DNA of 64,000 bases from Acanthosoma haemorrhoidale (Eukaryota; Arthropoda; Insecta; Hemiptera; Acanthosomatidae), in NCBI GenBank assembly GCA_930367205.1, contig OV884012.1, positions 152,721,405 to 152,785,404 on the forward strand, in the 5' to 3' direction. Under the pieces are notes generated by a model. The model saw only the letters and a list, made by a program, of their open reading frames with translations, did not search any database and had not been told where the DNA came from. The position numbers and the translations under genes are program-made. Of this stretch, positions 34,055 through 46,439 are shown one piece after another. Position 1 is the stretch's first letter. Every line of letters begins with the position of its first letter.

Positions 34055-34100
34055 TTGATAAGATAATAGAAACGTGATAAGAAAGAAAGACCTTATCGAA
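34055..34100. promoter_or_regulatory. Cluster of three GATA-type sites
   Basis: TGATAAG occurs twice, followed by CTTATC, within about 45 bp and 150 bp downstream of the NRF-1-like site. Together they could form a small enhancer in the putative intron. AT-rich sequence yields such motifs by chance fairly often. Confidence 0.25.
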
Positions 34101-36684
34101 TTCTCAATTATTGTTAACTTTTTATTGTAATTTAATACATTGCTATATTATTACTTGTTACACTTTGTACCCCCAATCTCATCTGGGATTTTTTTACATA
34201 AGTGTTAATCTATGATTGTTAAGCGAAGTATGATACTTCGATCAATTATTTGACATATGACCGAGTAGGTTTTTATTTATTTTGCCTGCTGCTACATAAT
34301 TTTTGTACATACCTACAGTACAATATGAAAACGAATGCTAATCCGTGTAACCAAAATGTGAAGATCTTAAAGGATATGTACGAAAAAATCAATATTTTTT
34401 TTGTCTATCTGGGACTGCCAATATTAGGGGATCTCGAGTCTTTATCTTGAAAGTATAGTTTTAAAAATTAACCACTTCCGGCTGAATATGCGTGTCTGAC
34501 TACCCCAAAAATTTTAAATCGATAAATTTAGGTTAGTTGTATTCGGAATTGGATGCTGCAACGAGGACCATTGGTGTTTTAATGAATTTAAATTGATAGT
34601 CATTTCACAGGACAAGTATTTCTTGAAGTGCTAAAATAGTTATTAAACTACATTTTTCACAATATTATTAGTCTAAAGTGTTTAGTGATTAAAATTAATT
34701 AAAAATATATTAAATTATAAACTTGATATTGTGGCCAACAATTCAATTTTAAAATGTTTTAATATTTCGAGTTTAAGTAGAAGTTAAAGATCAAATTATC
34801 CTTGACTTCAAAAAGTGCCATGCATTTGCCAATCTGCTTTCGAAAGCTGACCAAATCACTTCTATGCTTTCTGGTCTAAACCGAAGCTGCTGGACGGTAT
34901 AATCGACTACGTTTGTCAGTATCAGATCATTACGTAGGATCTGAATGGTTCAATAGAGATCTCATTGAAATAAACCTCCAGCCTAAATTAAATTTCATAT
35001 CTTTCTTCCACGTCCTGTCCGGTCCATCTTAAGCAAAGACTTGATGCGGACAAACATCCCATGTCGAAACGTTGCCATAAATAAATTTAATGACTTTTTT
35101 TATTTGTATATAATACTTACTCATGTTTTATGAATATGTTTCTTCGCAATGTCAAAACAGACGTCTGTAAAATTCCATGTATTCATGTTTGTACAAGGGA
35201 CTCACATTATTGATTATGGCTAAATGGTCGGTGTGTTGAGCTTCACAGAGATGAGGTCCTACTTTCAAATTGCCCGTGCCTTTCGTCGGTCAGTATGTCG
35301 GTGTGCTCGACGACTTCATAAAAAGTAAAAATGCTGCTGTCGGAAATTTAAAGGCTGTATTTTGTAAATTTTTAGATAAATAATGTACTAATTTCATCAA
35401 ATTTGATGCATTTCGTTTATATTTATATTGTAAACAACCCTTTTACAATAAGCAAATTCTTACAATAATCCATTTCCAATAAATTAAATAATTAGAGATT
35501 TCTTTTTCATAAATATTCACAGAAATCATTTGTACGTAAAAAAAATAACTCTTCATAATAACTTTGTTGGGCAGCTTTCCTTAAGGAAAAAGGGAAAAAG
35601 ATTTTTTTTGTTTTTTATTAAATAATTACCTTAAGAAAGTGACATTTGAACGAGACGACAAAGATGAAATTTATTGGCAGCTTAATGCCTAGTTGTTGTG
35701 GGGAGGAAACCTTGGAAAGGCTTCATCGATTTTACGACAGTCGTACCACCACTGCACCTTCCACTGGCAGAAAAATCTTCATCTCTCCAATTAAATTAAA
35801 AATTAAATCATCGTCCAAAGTAAAATTATTAATAGTTATTTCCACAATATATATATATTATGTCCTTTGACAGGACCAACTTCCCACAAATATATATAAA
35901 TAAATGTATTAAAATTATTTATAAAGAAGATTGCACGTTCACGAGTCTGCCAAGTACGTAATACATAATACAGAACAAAAAGGAAACGCATTTCACTTAT
36001 GTGACGAACATAAATATTTTAAATAAAAATACATTATTAGATAACGGAACATATAATATGTACCTACTCGTACATGCACAACGTGTAAAGCCTTCTAATT
36101 TAAAATATCATTTGTCACATTAAAAACTAATTGAAAAAATCTTTTAAAAGTAGTCAACGGTTATAAAATGTATCTACTGTTATATGGTGAGATCATCTTT
36201 GTGGCGTATTAATACTTCAAATTTTGCAAACTGAACTCTTAAAGTCGAGTAGGTGACCCTAGCAACCCATTCGTTGTACCTAAAAACTATTTATTGTCAC
36301 TTTAAGAGCCCCGTGCAATGCAGTTTTGGTTCAAATCCTTCTCCTTAACATGTGCAACGAAGATCAAACTGAAGTAGAGTAGTTTTGACCGGAAGTAGAA
36401 GAAACGATACTGTAGGTAATATCATTAGTCAATAGTTCATATGCGGTCTTCTGTAGGCTCTTTAATATATTAAATGGTTTCCTGTCCATCAAAAAATCCA
36501 GTCTTTTCACGTATCAAAAAATACTTTTACCTTGCGTATGTTTATTAGTTGTTTGTATGATGCTAAATCCTTTACCTTAGAACTATTTTACAAGCGAGCG
36601 CAAACTCAAAATACGGACGTAGGCTTACACCTAACAGTCTAAGAGGTGAACTGTTTTCTTATAATTATTATCCTGAGAAAAAAA
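34101..36684. other. Unique AT-rich sequence, no gene supported
   Basis: A short motif ending GTCGAAACG at 35041-35072 is shared with 42562-42594 and 45492-45523. The open frame at 35646-35870 has no recognisable domain. Confidence 0.35.
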
Positions 36685-36760
36685 TATATAGTTACAGAAA
36701 CAGGATTCGAACCCCCGGTCAGACCTTTTAGCTCTAAGCTATCCTTCCGATCGGCTCGTC
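36678..36760 (-). ncRNA. tRNA-like sequence (B box, weak A box, T7), probable pseudogene or SINE remnant
   Basis: The minus strand has a consensus B box GGTTCGAATCC (36713-36703), an A-box-like GGATAGCTTAGAGCT at 36745-36731, and seven T (36684-36678) downstream. The spacing between boxes is too short for a full tRNA anticodon arm. It is not similar to the tRNA-like sequence at 23867. Confidence 0.35.
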
Positions 36761-38750
36761 TATATCAAGCCTCTTGCCTATTTCCAAGGGAGAAATCCTC
36801 AATCTGTCCGCACTAACTCCTGATTTCATTGTCTTCCCCTACCTCTTCTTCCGTCGAGGCTCGGTTAAAGCCGTTGATGAATTGTTTTCTCAGATTTATA
36901 CTCGGGATCTCCAGAGAATGACGCATTTCACTGCACTACTCCGAGTTGGGATGGTTGAAACCTTCTGTCCGTTGCCAGTACTTACCAGGATACCTCCTCT
37001 TTAGTACTTTCATGTCTAAATTGCAAAACCTCTTTAGCACGATCTCCTCCAATTCAAACCATTCATCAAAACTCCGCAATACTAGATCCTGCCCTCCGGA
37101 ATTTTATTTCTTTTCTTAGAAATCTTCTTCCTTTCACTGTTCTTTTCTTATCAGTCCGACAAACCTTTGGCTTTGAACAAATCTCTGTTCTCATCGGTCG
37201 ATACTTATCGTTCATCAATCTCTTCAAATCTAAGCTTTACCAGTTCCTTATCTACATTTAATCTAACGATTCATTATTAACATGTTTATTTATTTGTCAT
37301 CTCTACTTATTTATGTTTTATTACTATGTCTCACTGTTAGATCATTGCAATAATCTCATATCCACATAGCTCCTTCATCATTTACAGGCTTATCAAATTT
37401 GAGTAATGTTATGTATTTTTTTGGCAGTTGAATCTCTAAACTGTTGTTTCTTCTCTTATTCTTAGGAATTTGTCCCGGAATGAAGGCTTTTTTTTTATTT
37501 CATTTTATTTTTAGCTATGCCCTCGGCATGTTAATTTTATCTTATATTTACTTTTCATTTTGAATTATTGCTAGTTTTGGTATTATTCCTACTACAGGGT
37601 TTTAGCAAAGGCCTCGCCTGTTTTGAAAAGAGGTTTCCTCCCGGAGAGTTTTGAAATCCTTTTCTTCGGTTTTGGGTACCTGGGATGTTCGCTGGTTTAT
37701 TGTTAGGGCTCCCTTTTGCCCAAAAGCAGGTAGTTTGGGTTCCCTTCCCTCATACTCAGTCCAGCCTCGACTTTGGAACAGCATAGCAGCACAGTACACC
37801 ATCTGCTGTTGAGTGAAGATTTTATTTATCTTTTCTTCTTCTTCTTTTTTTTCTGTTTTCCAATCGTTGAGTGTATCAATTTAAATCACACCTATATTAA
37901 AATTATCTGTTTCCACATTAGCCCGTAAGTTAAAATCGAGGATGCAAGATAAACAGATGGGTTCCAATCATCCCAAAGAAGGTATAAACAGATATGTTTA
38001 TTTATCGTCTGTTTTCGTTTATGTCTTCTTTAAAGTAAATACTTATTTGTTATACCATAAACAAACGACATAAAGCCGTCAAAATAAACTTATAAATAAT
38101 AGTTGACTATAGACCATGGTTTACGAGTGGAGTTATTATTTTTATCGAATAAGCAATAACGAGGGACGTTTATGGGTTTCTGTGATAGTTTCTTTAATAC
38201 TTATCGAACAATTGGGTACAAAAAAATAATATATCTTTTATCTAAACATCTAAATAATTTAGTCACAATAAAAAAAAAAATCAAACTATTGAAATCGCCG
38301 TCTATTAAGGTGTCGTCATTAACCGTAGGGGGATATTTACAACTCTAAATCTTTCTGATATATGTTTGAGAAAAATTATTTTTTTCGTTCGTACTTCCCG
38401 TTATTGTATCTTGACCAAACCAAATACTCAGGTTTTTTTTTCAGGATACAACAGGGATTTCAGATTGATTGGTTCGTTATTAAACCCACCATCGTGAACC
38501 AACATAGGCAACGAAAGTCCATCTCTGCTTGAATCAATGTAGCAATCATACAGAAACGTTTCATTATCCGATAGATCCTGGTTTGGTCTAGTAATTTTCG
38601 TTAGTGATTGTATCTCATGTAAAGACGTAATTTGTATATACGGTAAATATATCTATGAGATTATTGTATTTTGGTTTTATTGTACTATAAAATACAGCAT
38701 ATTTTATAATAGATATTTCATAGTTATCTAATTGACAAATTTTTTATTAG
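36761..38750. other. Pyrimidine-rich then AT-rich unique sequence
   Basis: The stretch 36774-37260 is C/T-rich on the plus strand with a 76-codon open frame followed by many stops. It might be an old retroelement fragment, but no conserved motif could be recognised. Nothing is supported between 37262 and 38750 except the pyrimidine tract and acceptor of the next exon. Confidence 0.3.
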
Positions 38751-38819
38751 GTAGTGAACAGGGGAAGAGCAACCAGGCCACTGGTGGTGGATTCTGCACT
38801 AACAAAACACCAAATGAAG
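38751..38819 (+). CDS. Candidate internal exon, 69 nt, phase 1-1
   Basis: The acceptor TTTTTTATTAG precedes 38751, and a perfect donor GAAG/GTAAGT begins at 38820. The exon is exactly 23 codons long. Two frames are open: VVNRGRATRPLVVDSAL... (phase 0) and SEQGKSNQATGGGFCTNK (phase 1). The second joins in frame to all three candidate first exons (21422, 32098, 46896), although the last lies downstream and could only share a later exon. GC content is above the flanks. The best-supported single exon in the unique part of the window, but no domain is recognised and no partner exon is proven. Confidence 0.45.
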
Positions 38820-38937
38820 GTAAGTTCAACTTTATTATAGCTTTCTCTATAGAGAAATTTTTTTTGATTAACTTATAGTTTTTGTTAGCTTATAGACATT
38901 ATAGGTTGTGGACATTGTATTTTTTATTTGTCACCAT

Positions 38938-39045
38938 AACCATCGTGTTAAATACGGGGTTGCAGTGATTAGAAGCATTTCATGTCTACGGCAAATGAAC
39001 CCATCCACAGTAGGCAGCTTCAAAGTTTTTGTGGAGTTCACGATT
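38938..39045 (-). mobile_element. Jk-B C-terminal coding fragment, copy f1
   Basis: The minus strand reads TLKLPTVDGFICRRHEMLL, matching 'KLPTEDEFIQRRHIKFF' of copy a, and ends near ACACGATGG. It abuts a separate Jk-B tail at 39046. Confidence 0.65.
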
Positions 39046-39260
39046 TTTTTTTTCTATACCCCTTAAATTGTCTTTCATTTTCTTTGAAATTACCTTTACG
39101 ATCTAAATTAATATAATAAAATGTAACGGAGCTGTGGTTGGCTCCTTGTACTGCATACATGCATTTTAAGCAGTTTTCTGTAACAAATACCATTGTTAAG
39201 ATTTGATATGATGAAAACGTGACCAGGTGATGGGCCTCACCGTCGGATTACAGCTGATTT
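39046..39260 (-). mobile_element. Jk-B 3' UTR fragment, copy f2
   Basis: The minus strand runs from GGTGAGGCCCATCACC to CAATTTAAGGGGTATAGAAA and an A-run (T-run about 39047-39055 on plus). Fragment order relative to f1 shows these are two insertions placed tail-to-body, not one copy. Confidence 0.65.
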
Positions 39261-42200
39261 TGTTCTAGAATGTTCCTATCGGTGAGAACGAATCGCCAAT
39301 CCCGAACAGAGAATCTTTCCCCTCAGTGAACGATCGTTCGTGACTGGTACTAGTTAGTGAGGGGGCAGCACTGTCAATGTGTTTTCTAATGTGCGTATCC
39401 GTTGTTTAATGTGTACTTACACAAGAATAATATTTTATCTTCTGTCCTGTTTTAATATAGTCCCTTATTTCCACACAACAAAAATTCGTGAAATGTGTGA
39501 AACCTTTCGATTACATGTGAATTTCATACTATCCGTATCAGGTCACGCGATCCATTGACCTTAGTAAATTTTAGACTCAGTCGGATGCATTTTTAGTTTA
39601 CATCGGGCTTCAGATGCCAGAACAGTGATTGGGAGATAGATCGCACAAGGCGATCATGTAAGACTATGACCTGTGGTTGAAGAATTGCAACGGCTGCTGA
39701 AGATACCTTTACCGAACTCACACTAGAAGGTCTATAACTAATGAACTCACCACTTAATGAGACTCGATGTAATGAGCTATGGTATGTATTAGATATTAAA
39801 AGCATTCGGGTGAAAATTTTTTTTTCCATAGTGCTGGTTTTTAGTATGTATATTATGAAATAAAACACGTTCTTTCTCTCCACAGCTTTAATGATCTGTA
39901 CCTGAACGTTTATGACGATCTAGGCCGTCATCCTTGGTGACTATGTCAAGCCGGGTTGGACATCAAGCGACGCCTGTTCTTGATTTCCCTCCTTTTATTA
40001 TTTGTCCATTTCTCCGTAAATTTAAATTAGCGCGGTCATAGTCTTACATCTTGTATATTAATATTCAATAGACTACTGTGATCATGTTGACAAAGTCAAT
40101 GATCAAGATCATAACAGCAAATCATGATTAGTGGACCAATGGGGATTGTGTCCGTTTAAGACGCTCATATCTTTGTCTCCTGCGAAGACCGAATATCTCT
40201 GTTCCCGTTTTAGGTCCATTGAAGCAATTATGGATCTTATTGTAACTCTCCAGCGTCCTTGTGAATGCTCCAGAGTGAACAGTCGATTGGTAGGTGTCGG
40301 ACACACCGGCTGTTGCCTAAGTGGACAAACACAAGTTAACAGCTTCCAGATAACAGTTAGCTGCACAGTACTGTTCTGTACTGCACATATATATATATAT
40401 ATACAGTATGATACTGTTTGCTTAGCGTATCAGTGATCAATATACACAACTGACAAAAAAAAAAATGAATGGAATTATATACACATCAGATATCGATCTC
40501 TTATGTGGAAATACTACAAAAGTTCTCTTGACTTATTTCCGGTAACTCTCCCTACCTCTGAGATCTCAAAATTAAATGGTAATATAATGCTAAATGCTTT
40601 GAATAAAAGTAGTTCCTGGGTTCATCTCCTACAAACAACCAACGGTGAAGCACGTTATTTTTCTATTAGACAAAAAAATTAATGAACTCTATCCATACCA
40701 TAAAATCAGAGTAATTTTATATAATGGTAATTAAGAGAATAGGTACCGTGTATAAATTATAAAGTAATTCAATGTATATATATTATTAATTTAACTCAAA
40801 ACTTGTTCATAAACAGCATTATTTAGTTTCATCACCAGAATCGATAATAAATTAATTCTTTGGTAAAAAAAAAACAAACAACCCTCAAGAAGTACCACAA
40901 GCAAGTCTGAGGTAAAACACGCTGATCTCAAATGTATTCAGCACCCTTATATTCATCTAGGGCTTAACGTTATCGGGAAAGTCACGATTTGCGACCGCGA
41001 CAACTAATTCAGCGGATTTGACACATTTTCTATTTTTTTATATGCCCCCTCACAGAATTTTTTTTCTCCAGATTCTAAGCCATATTTATTACGTAAGTTT
41101 GGAGTAAATTGCATTCCAGACACCACTGCGCAGACGTACCTTTTAATGTTTTCAGTTTACTGTATCCTTCAGTCCATACCCTTTTATGTGTTTAAAAGTT
41201 ATCTAAGAAGTTCTTCTATTGTTTGTTGAAAGCACCCAAATTATGTATTCTACAGATAAGCTGACAAATTTTTAGTTTTCTTTAGCCGTCCATAATTTTC
41301 TGAACATATCTGTCATAAGCAAACAGGATACAGACAGTTGAGTGAATAGTTTTGAGATAAAAAGCGCCTTTGACTCCTCCAGGAAGCAGGAGAAGACAGC
41401 GGAAGTACACAGCCTGTGGAATCTGGAATCTGTTCTGGCTGTGGAATGTTAGCCTACAGTCCGGCTGGCGGCTAGTTCCTAACCGGCCCGGTTCTCAACT
41501 ATCCGCCTTAAATAATATAAATACAATATTTAAGCATATAAGTATATATGCTATTGGAGCCAAGCTACGGGCAATGATTCATTTGATGACTAAACCTGTC
41601 TGGTTTGATTCGACAAATGTTCCCAAGCTCAACAGAATAAATTTTAATGGAGAACATTTAAAACATATCAGATAAGTCAAATCTGTTATATGAAATAAAC
41701 AAAAATACGCAAAAAGAAAATCAGTAGTAACAGCCATGTCCCTGGGCGACTACCACGTGCTCGACCGTGCCGATGATTGAGAACATAAAAAAATATCGCG
41801 TATTTACAATAATATGTGCTAAGCCGTTTTTAGTTTGTCTAACTACTAGATTTTTTTTTTTATTATAATATTTCAACTATTTACAGGTTTATTTGTTAAG
41901 CCAATATGGTTAAGAAGAAATAAAGTAAAGCATTTTTGACAAGAACAACCGAGTGTTCGCAACAATTTACTAACTATTAGGGGTATCCTAACCAAATATT
42001 GTACATTGTTAGTTCTGCTATTGGCCACAAGCAGCTCGAAGCTTTCCCTTTACACTTGTTGTACATACATTTGTACATGTGTATACATATGTTTGTACAT
42101 GATTATTTGTGATGCAAAAGTCTCGGTTTGGTTCAGTGTGGGCTTGTCAATCTTTGTTCAATTCTATTTTTTACACAGAGCAACAACTTCTTCAGAAAAT

Positions 42201-42643
42201 TATTGACTGTAGATAAATTAATTAATATTAAACACTCGTTAATTAGCCATGAATCCGTGAGTGTGAAGGCAGAAACTTACCACGACTCTGCGATGATGAA
42301 TTTCTGTGGGTCTTCGAGTACACCTATGGTGCTGGGATGGGACGCGCCTTTAGGAGGGAGGCTGTGGCGCCGCTTCCTATCGTCATCGAGGCAAAAACAG
42401 CATTCTTTAGCTCAACATTCTACAAGCCCTCAACTCACACCTTCATAAAGTTAAATAGAAAATTCCGATCAGCCGATCAGTTGAGTTAAATGATATGATA
42501 AGTTTAAATTGGCTATTCAAAATGTATTCCATTAAGTATTTAACTGTAAACACTAGCAACACCTGATGCAGACATAGGTAGTACGTCGAAACGTAGAACA
42601 ATAATAAACTTGATCTATCATCTCTGTTTTACCAAGCTCACGC
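39261..42643. other. Unique sequence, no gene supported
   Basis: Notable short items are a GAACGATCGTTC palindrome near 39333, a (TA)n tract at about 40387-40402, and overlapping open frames on both strands at 40109-40436 without recognisable domains. An acceptor-like TTTCTCTCCACAG at about 39873-39885 is followed by a short open stretch. Confidence 0.35.
42562..42594 (+). repeat. CCTGATGCAGA...GTCGAAACG motif, copy 2 of 3
   Basis: Related sequences lie at 35041-35072 and 45492-45523. All have a CCTGATgcAGA-like start, a short self-complementary GAC..GTC stretch and GTCGAAACG. The CTGAT...GAAAC order recalls a hammerhead-ribozyme core, but the invariant A after CTGATG is not present. Confidence 0.4.
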
Positions 42644-42682
42644 CTGTTATGAGTTCATTACCAAGTAATGAACTCATAACAG
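42644..42682. repeat. Perfect hairpin: 18-bp stem, CAA loop
   Basis: CTGTTATGAGTTCATTAC (42644-42661), CAA, then the exact reverse complement (42665-42682). A second small hairpin (CAACTGT/ACAGTTG, loop GTCG) follows at about 42698-42715. Confidence 0.9.
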
Positions 42683-42715
42683 TATAATGATTTGTTAACA
42701 ACTGTGTCGACAGTT

Positions 42716-43197
42716 GACGATAACAGGTAATGAATATTCAAACCATTCATTGTCGAGAATTCGTTGAGATATTGTAAATGATATAAAACGTGAATCTAGA
42801 GAAATTAGTGGATTATTTGGGAGGATTATCAGGAGGGGAAAGAGATCTGACAAGAGTTTCATCAAATCTTCTTTAACAAGAAAAGAAAAGAAAGGTTAAT
42901 TATAGTGCAAGAATTGTTATTAATAAGAACTCAATAGTGTTTTTTGCAATGGTACGTACATTAAACAGTTTAAGACTCACAAATCTGAGCCCGACAGTGC
43001 TAATTGTCTATTTCTTTGTAAATCTGTTTTCGTATAGCGTTGTTTTAATTCATGTGGCAATATATTTTCATCTTCTAAAAATATTCTAGGGAGAATTTGG
43101 TAACTGTGAACCATGTTTTGTTATACATTTCTGTGATATCGTAGTCCAAGCTGTTTTTCTTTCTTGTTATTTATTTTATTGACTTTTTTTATTATTA
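42716..43197. other. Unique AT-rich sequence
   Basis: Nothing is recognised in this stretch. Confidence 0.4.
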
Positions 43198-43582
43198 CAG
43201 CAACAACTTTATTTTGATAAAAGTACAATCTGCCTCATTAGGCAATAACTAATTGTGATAAATGATCTCATTCATACCATATTTACAATTTTCATTCACC
43301 CGCTCATTCATACAGGATTGGAGAAACTGTTCATTGCCAGGTCTCCCACTGTCACCTTTTAGAGCAGACGAGGTCACTGCCGTTTTAGTCTCCGAGGAGG
43401 ATAAGGGGGATGAGTGGTGCAGTACAATGACTGTGCTACGTCATTAGGGTGGTTGAATAGGCTACTATGGAATTTTATGAACTTGGAAGGGATGAGTTCA
43501 AGAATGTAAGGTATATTAAGATCATTATGAAGCGTTTTGTTACTGACGTAATAAGGGGCATTTACTATTGTTCTCAGGACCC
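43198..43582 (-). mobile_element. Jk-A retrotransposon 3' end, copy e, internally deleted
   Basis: The minus strand from 43582 encodes VLRTIVNAPYYVSNKTLHND and IPYILELIPSKFIKFHSSL, the Jk-A C-terminus. It then runs through a partial UTR to TGAGGCAGATTGTA and TTGTTG. The GC-rich part of the 3' UTR (CCGCTTCCTCTTTCGC block) is deleted at about 43317. Confidence 0.85.
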
Positions 43583-44099
43583 CATGATGTTATGTTGTTT
43601 TCATTTAGGAATTCTTTAAATTCTCTAGAATTCATCCCTGGGTATTAGTCGGCTAAAATTATGCCTATATTATGATTTTGTGTTACCATTTTTGTTAATT
43701 TCATGAAATTATCAGAGGTTTGAGCTCTTGATGTTGTAATATAAGCACATCTTGTGAAGTGATCAACGAGCCAATGTATTTTTTTGTTGGGAGCCTTAGA
43801 AACCTCCGTTTTGTATGTGTGAAATTTTTGGATGAGCTAAGTTAAAGTGAATAATTGAATATTTATTTGGATAATGAACAATATTTGAACTAAAGGCTTT
43901 AAATCTTGACATTAAATACTATTCAAAATAATTCGCCCCGAAAAAAAACAAAACAATAAAAACACTCGTGAAGTTACCAACACGATATCAATAGATTATA
44001 TTGTTAATTTGGACACTAAAGTACATTAATTTGATACCTCTTACTCTGTCGTACAAAAGTATTTATGGTTTAATACTAACCAATTCATTCCTGACCCTT
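43583..44099. other. Unique AT-rich sequence
   Basis: No feature is supported in this stretch. Confidence 0.4.
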
Positions 44100-44360
44100 A
44101 TTTTTGAACAAAGTCCTCGCAGGAAGGCAGGCACGGCTGAAAACATAAAAAGAGCTTACACTATTTATAAGATAACCCGCCATATTGTGTCCTTAAGAGG
44201 GCATCAAAGGATCAGCTATTCGGCGTATCCTTCAGAAGATGCGACATGCCCTTACAAGGTCTGCGATTACGCACTGTATTTATCTTCAAGGTCCCGGCAT
44301 TCTTTGCTGCGACGTTCGCGGTATTTCCGGTCCTCAATAAGCGGGTGTTTTCCACGAGGC
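44100..44360. other. GC-richer non-repetitive island, possible regulatory element
   Basis: This ~250-bp island (44110-44360) stands out from AT-rich flanks and contains GCTGCGACGTTCGCGGTATT. An open frame crosses it, but its left third is pure AT-rich flank, so coding is doubtful. No similarity to any repeat in the window. Confidence 0.25.
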
Positions 44361-46439
44361 TCCTTATTAAATACCGAGATTAAATTAATAATTATTTCAA
44401 GAATTTAATGCTTACAGTTTGAATTACTCAACGACTACGTACCGTGGTCCTAGGAAAACGACGTCACTTTTAGAGCGTTGTGTCACTAGTAAGATGGTAC
44501 TAGTGTCCTACTCAATTAAATAGTAGGGAAAATACCATCTGGTAATTAAAATATTGAATCTATGAGTGCATACTAATACCTTAACGACGATGTAATCAAT
44601 ATCAATCAACTACATGGAATAAATCGTATAATATGATATAAATTAAACTATGGACAGCTGGAGGAATGGAATCTGATGAGCAATGTGATATAAAATAAAT
44701 GGACTGCATAAATAAACAATTTCATACGTTGCTATTACGATATGCATGTATTACAATATATATTATGTAATTTATAGTGTGTAATATAATATATAGTATT
44801 AGTATGAGGCTAGGAAAAAAGGGTTGTGAGTATATTATTAAGTGTCTATTTGGTACGTTACTCGAGTTCGAGCTTTCAACTCAACTGGCACCGACTGAAG
44901 AGGTCCTATGTTTAATTCACGATCATACCAGTATCTTTTTTATTTGGCTCTTAATTATTAATATCAGTGGTATCTACTGGACAACATAAAATTGCTAATT
45001 ACTTATAGCCAAAAACAAATCTCCATCCCTATTGAATACTTTTTTGATATTTGTTCCTCAAAGAAACGTACCAAATTTGATTGAATTGACAGTTAAAAAT
45101 GAACTGTAACTAACATACATACGTGAGAGTATTATTTGATATTATCTAAGTATTTCATCAGTTGATATATTTGTTTGAACGGACCTAGGCGTGTGTGTAC
45201 CACCGCGCCCTTGTTTGCACTGGGATTTCAGTTTCCAAGAGGTCTATCGAATGGATCTTTGCGTCGTTTTATATTTACAAACATGAAATGTAAATAATAT
45301 AATATAAATATAAGTAGCCTATTTACATAATCTCCTTTGGAATAATTTTTTCAAGTAATTATCAATAAAGAATTCCATTTGTCCAACAAACGGTGCTTTT
45401 CGTCTCTTCGTTTTTGAACTCTTTGGGTGTCTTTGACGTAAGAAAGACGTATTTATTAATGGTTGACGTTTTCATGTTAATGTTACGAGGACCTGATTCA
45501 GAGACATGAAATATGTCGAAACGACGTTCACTAATGAATCGAATGAAAATGTAACAACTTTCTTGTATTAATTAATGTACGTACTCAAATTTGAATTCTT
45601 CTGTTTGAAGTTCCCTTAGTATATACGCTTCTTTGTGGGTTTTGATGTGAAGTTGGCTATATTGTCTTGGGCCAGAGCATTGTAACCCTTCAGGCCTGTA
45701 TACCATACAACACGGTTTTAAGGGCATATAATTCAGTTATGATAGCTTTATTCTGTATTCGTTGTATACTCCATGTTCCATAACTTCTCCCAGTTATGTC
45801 ATCATACAGAGGGCTACAGCGATATTATCTAGAATGATGTACCTCTTGGAATAATAATTACAATACTAGTAGTCTCCTGAACGTGGAGATGACATATCTG
45901 TTCCTCTTAAATAGTTGTAAGGGACTTCTAACTCGAGAGAAATTCTTTAAATTTTGCTGAGCGAACACTATGTAGGCCATGTTCGTATTTCAGCCAGATA
46001 AGGTCAGAAGAAAATCATTTCTTACCCAGGAAAATTAAATGTCGTGTTATTTTACATATTAAAATCTAGGAAAATTGTTACTGCTATCGATACACCGGCC
46101 ATCCTCAGTCAACGTTTCACCGGTGTGTTGTTATAATTACTGTTTTACTGTCGTAATTTTCATTAAATTGTCTAAGTTTTATTGCATTGCGTTGTCCGGA
46201 TCATTCCTGAATAGGCGAAATTAATAAATTCCTTCATTTCATTGTTTTAGTTTTTATAATAAACAATTAATCATAATAAATTTTGTGCCTATTTATTTCT
46301 AAATTCGTTTTAGAAACTATATAGAAACTCCGGAGAAATATTTAATAAAGGTTTTTTTCTCGTGTTTAAAATTGTAATTACCCTCTCTGTTTGATTTTTA
46401 TCCCACCTAACTACAGGAATATAAATATTTATATAGAAG
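44361..46439. other. Unique AT-rich sequence
   Basis: It contains copy 3 of the GTCGAAACG motif (45492-45523), and a TATCGATA (DREF-type) site at about 46084. The stretch near 45065-45120 (CAAATTTGATTGAATTGAC followed by CATACATACG) resembles a tail common in arthropod retroposons but is too short to assign. Confidence 0.3.

Noticed and set aside
40109..40436. Overlapping 85- and 101-aa frames on opposite strands
   Set aside because: Both are open by chance in a balanced-composition stretch, with no recognisable motif on either strand.
42644..42682. Helitron 3' end
   Set aside because: The hairpin is AT-rich, no CTRR terminus follows within ~12 nt, and no 5' TC end was found.
44001..44408. 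135-aa plus-strand open frame
   Set aside because: The first third is AT-rich flank, and there is no domain and no supporting splice or start context. Only the GC-rich island is reported.
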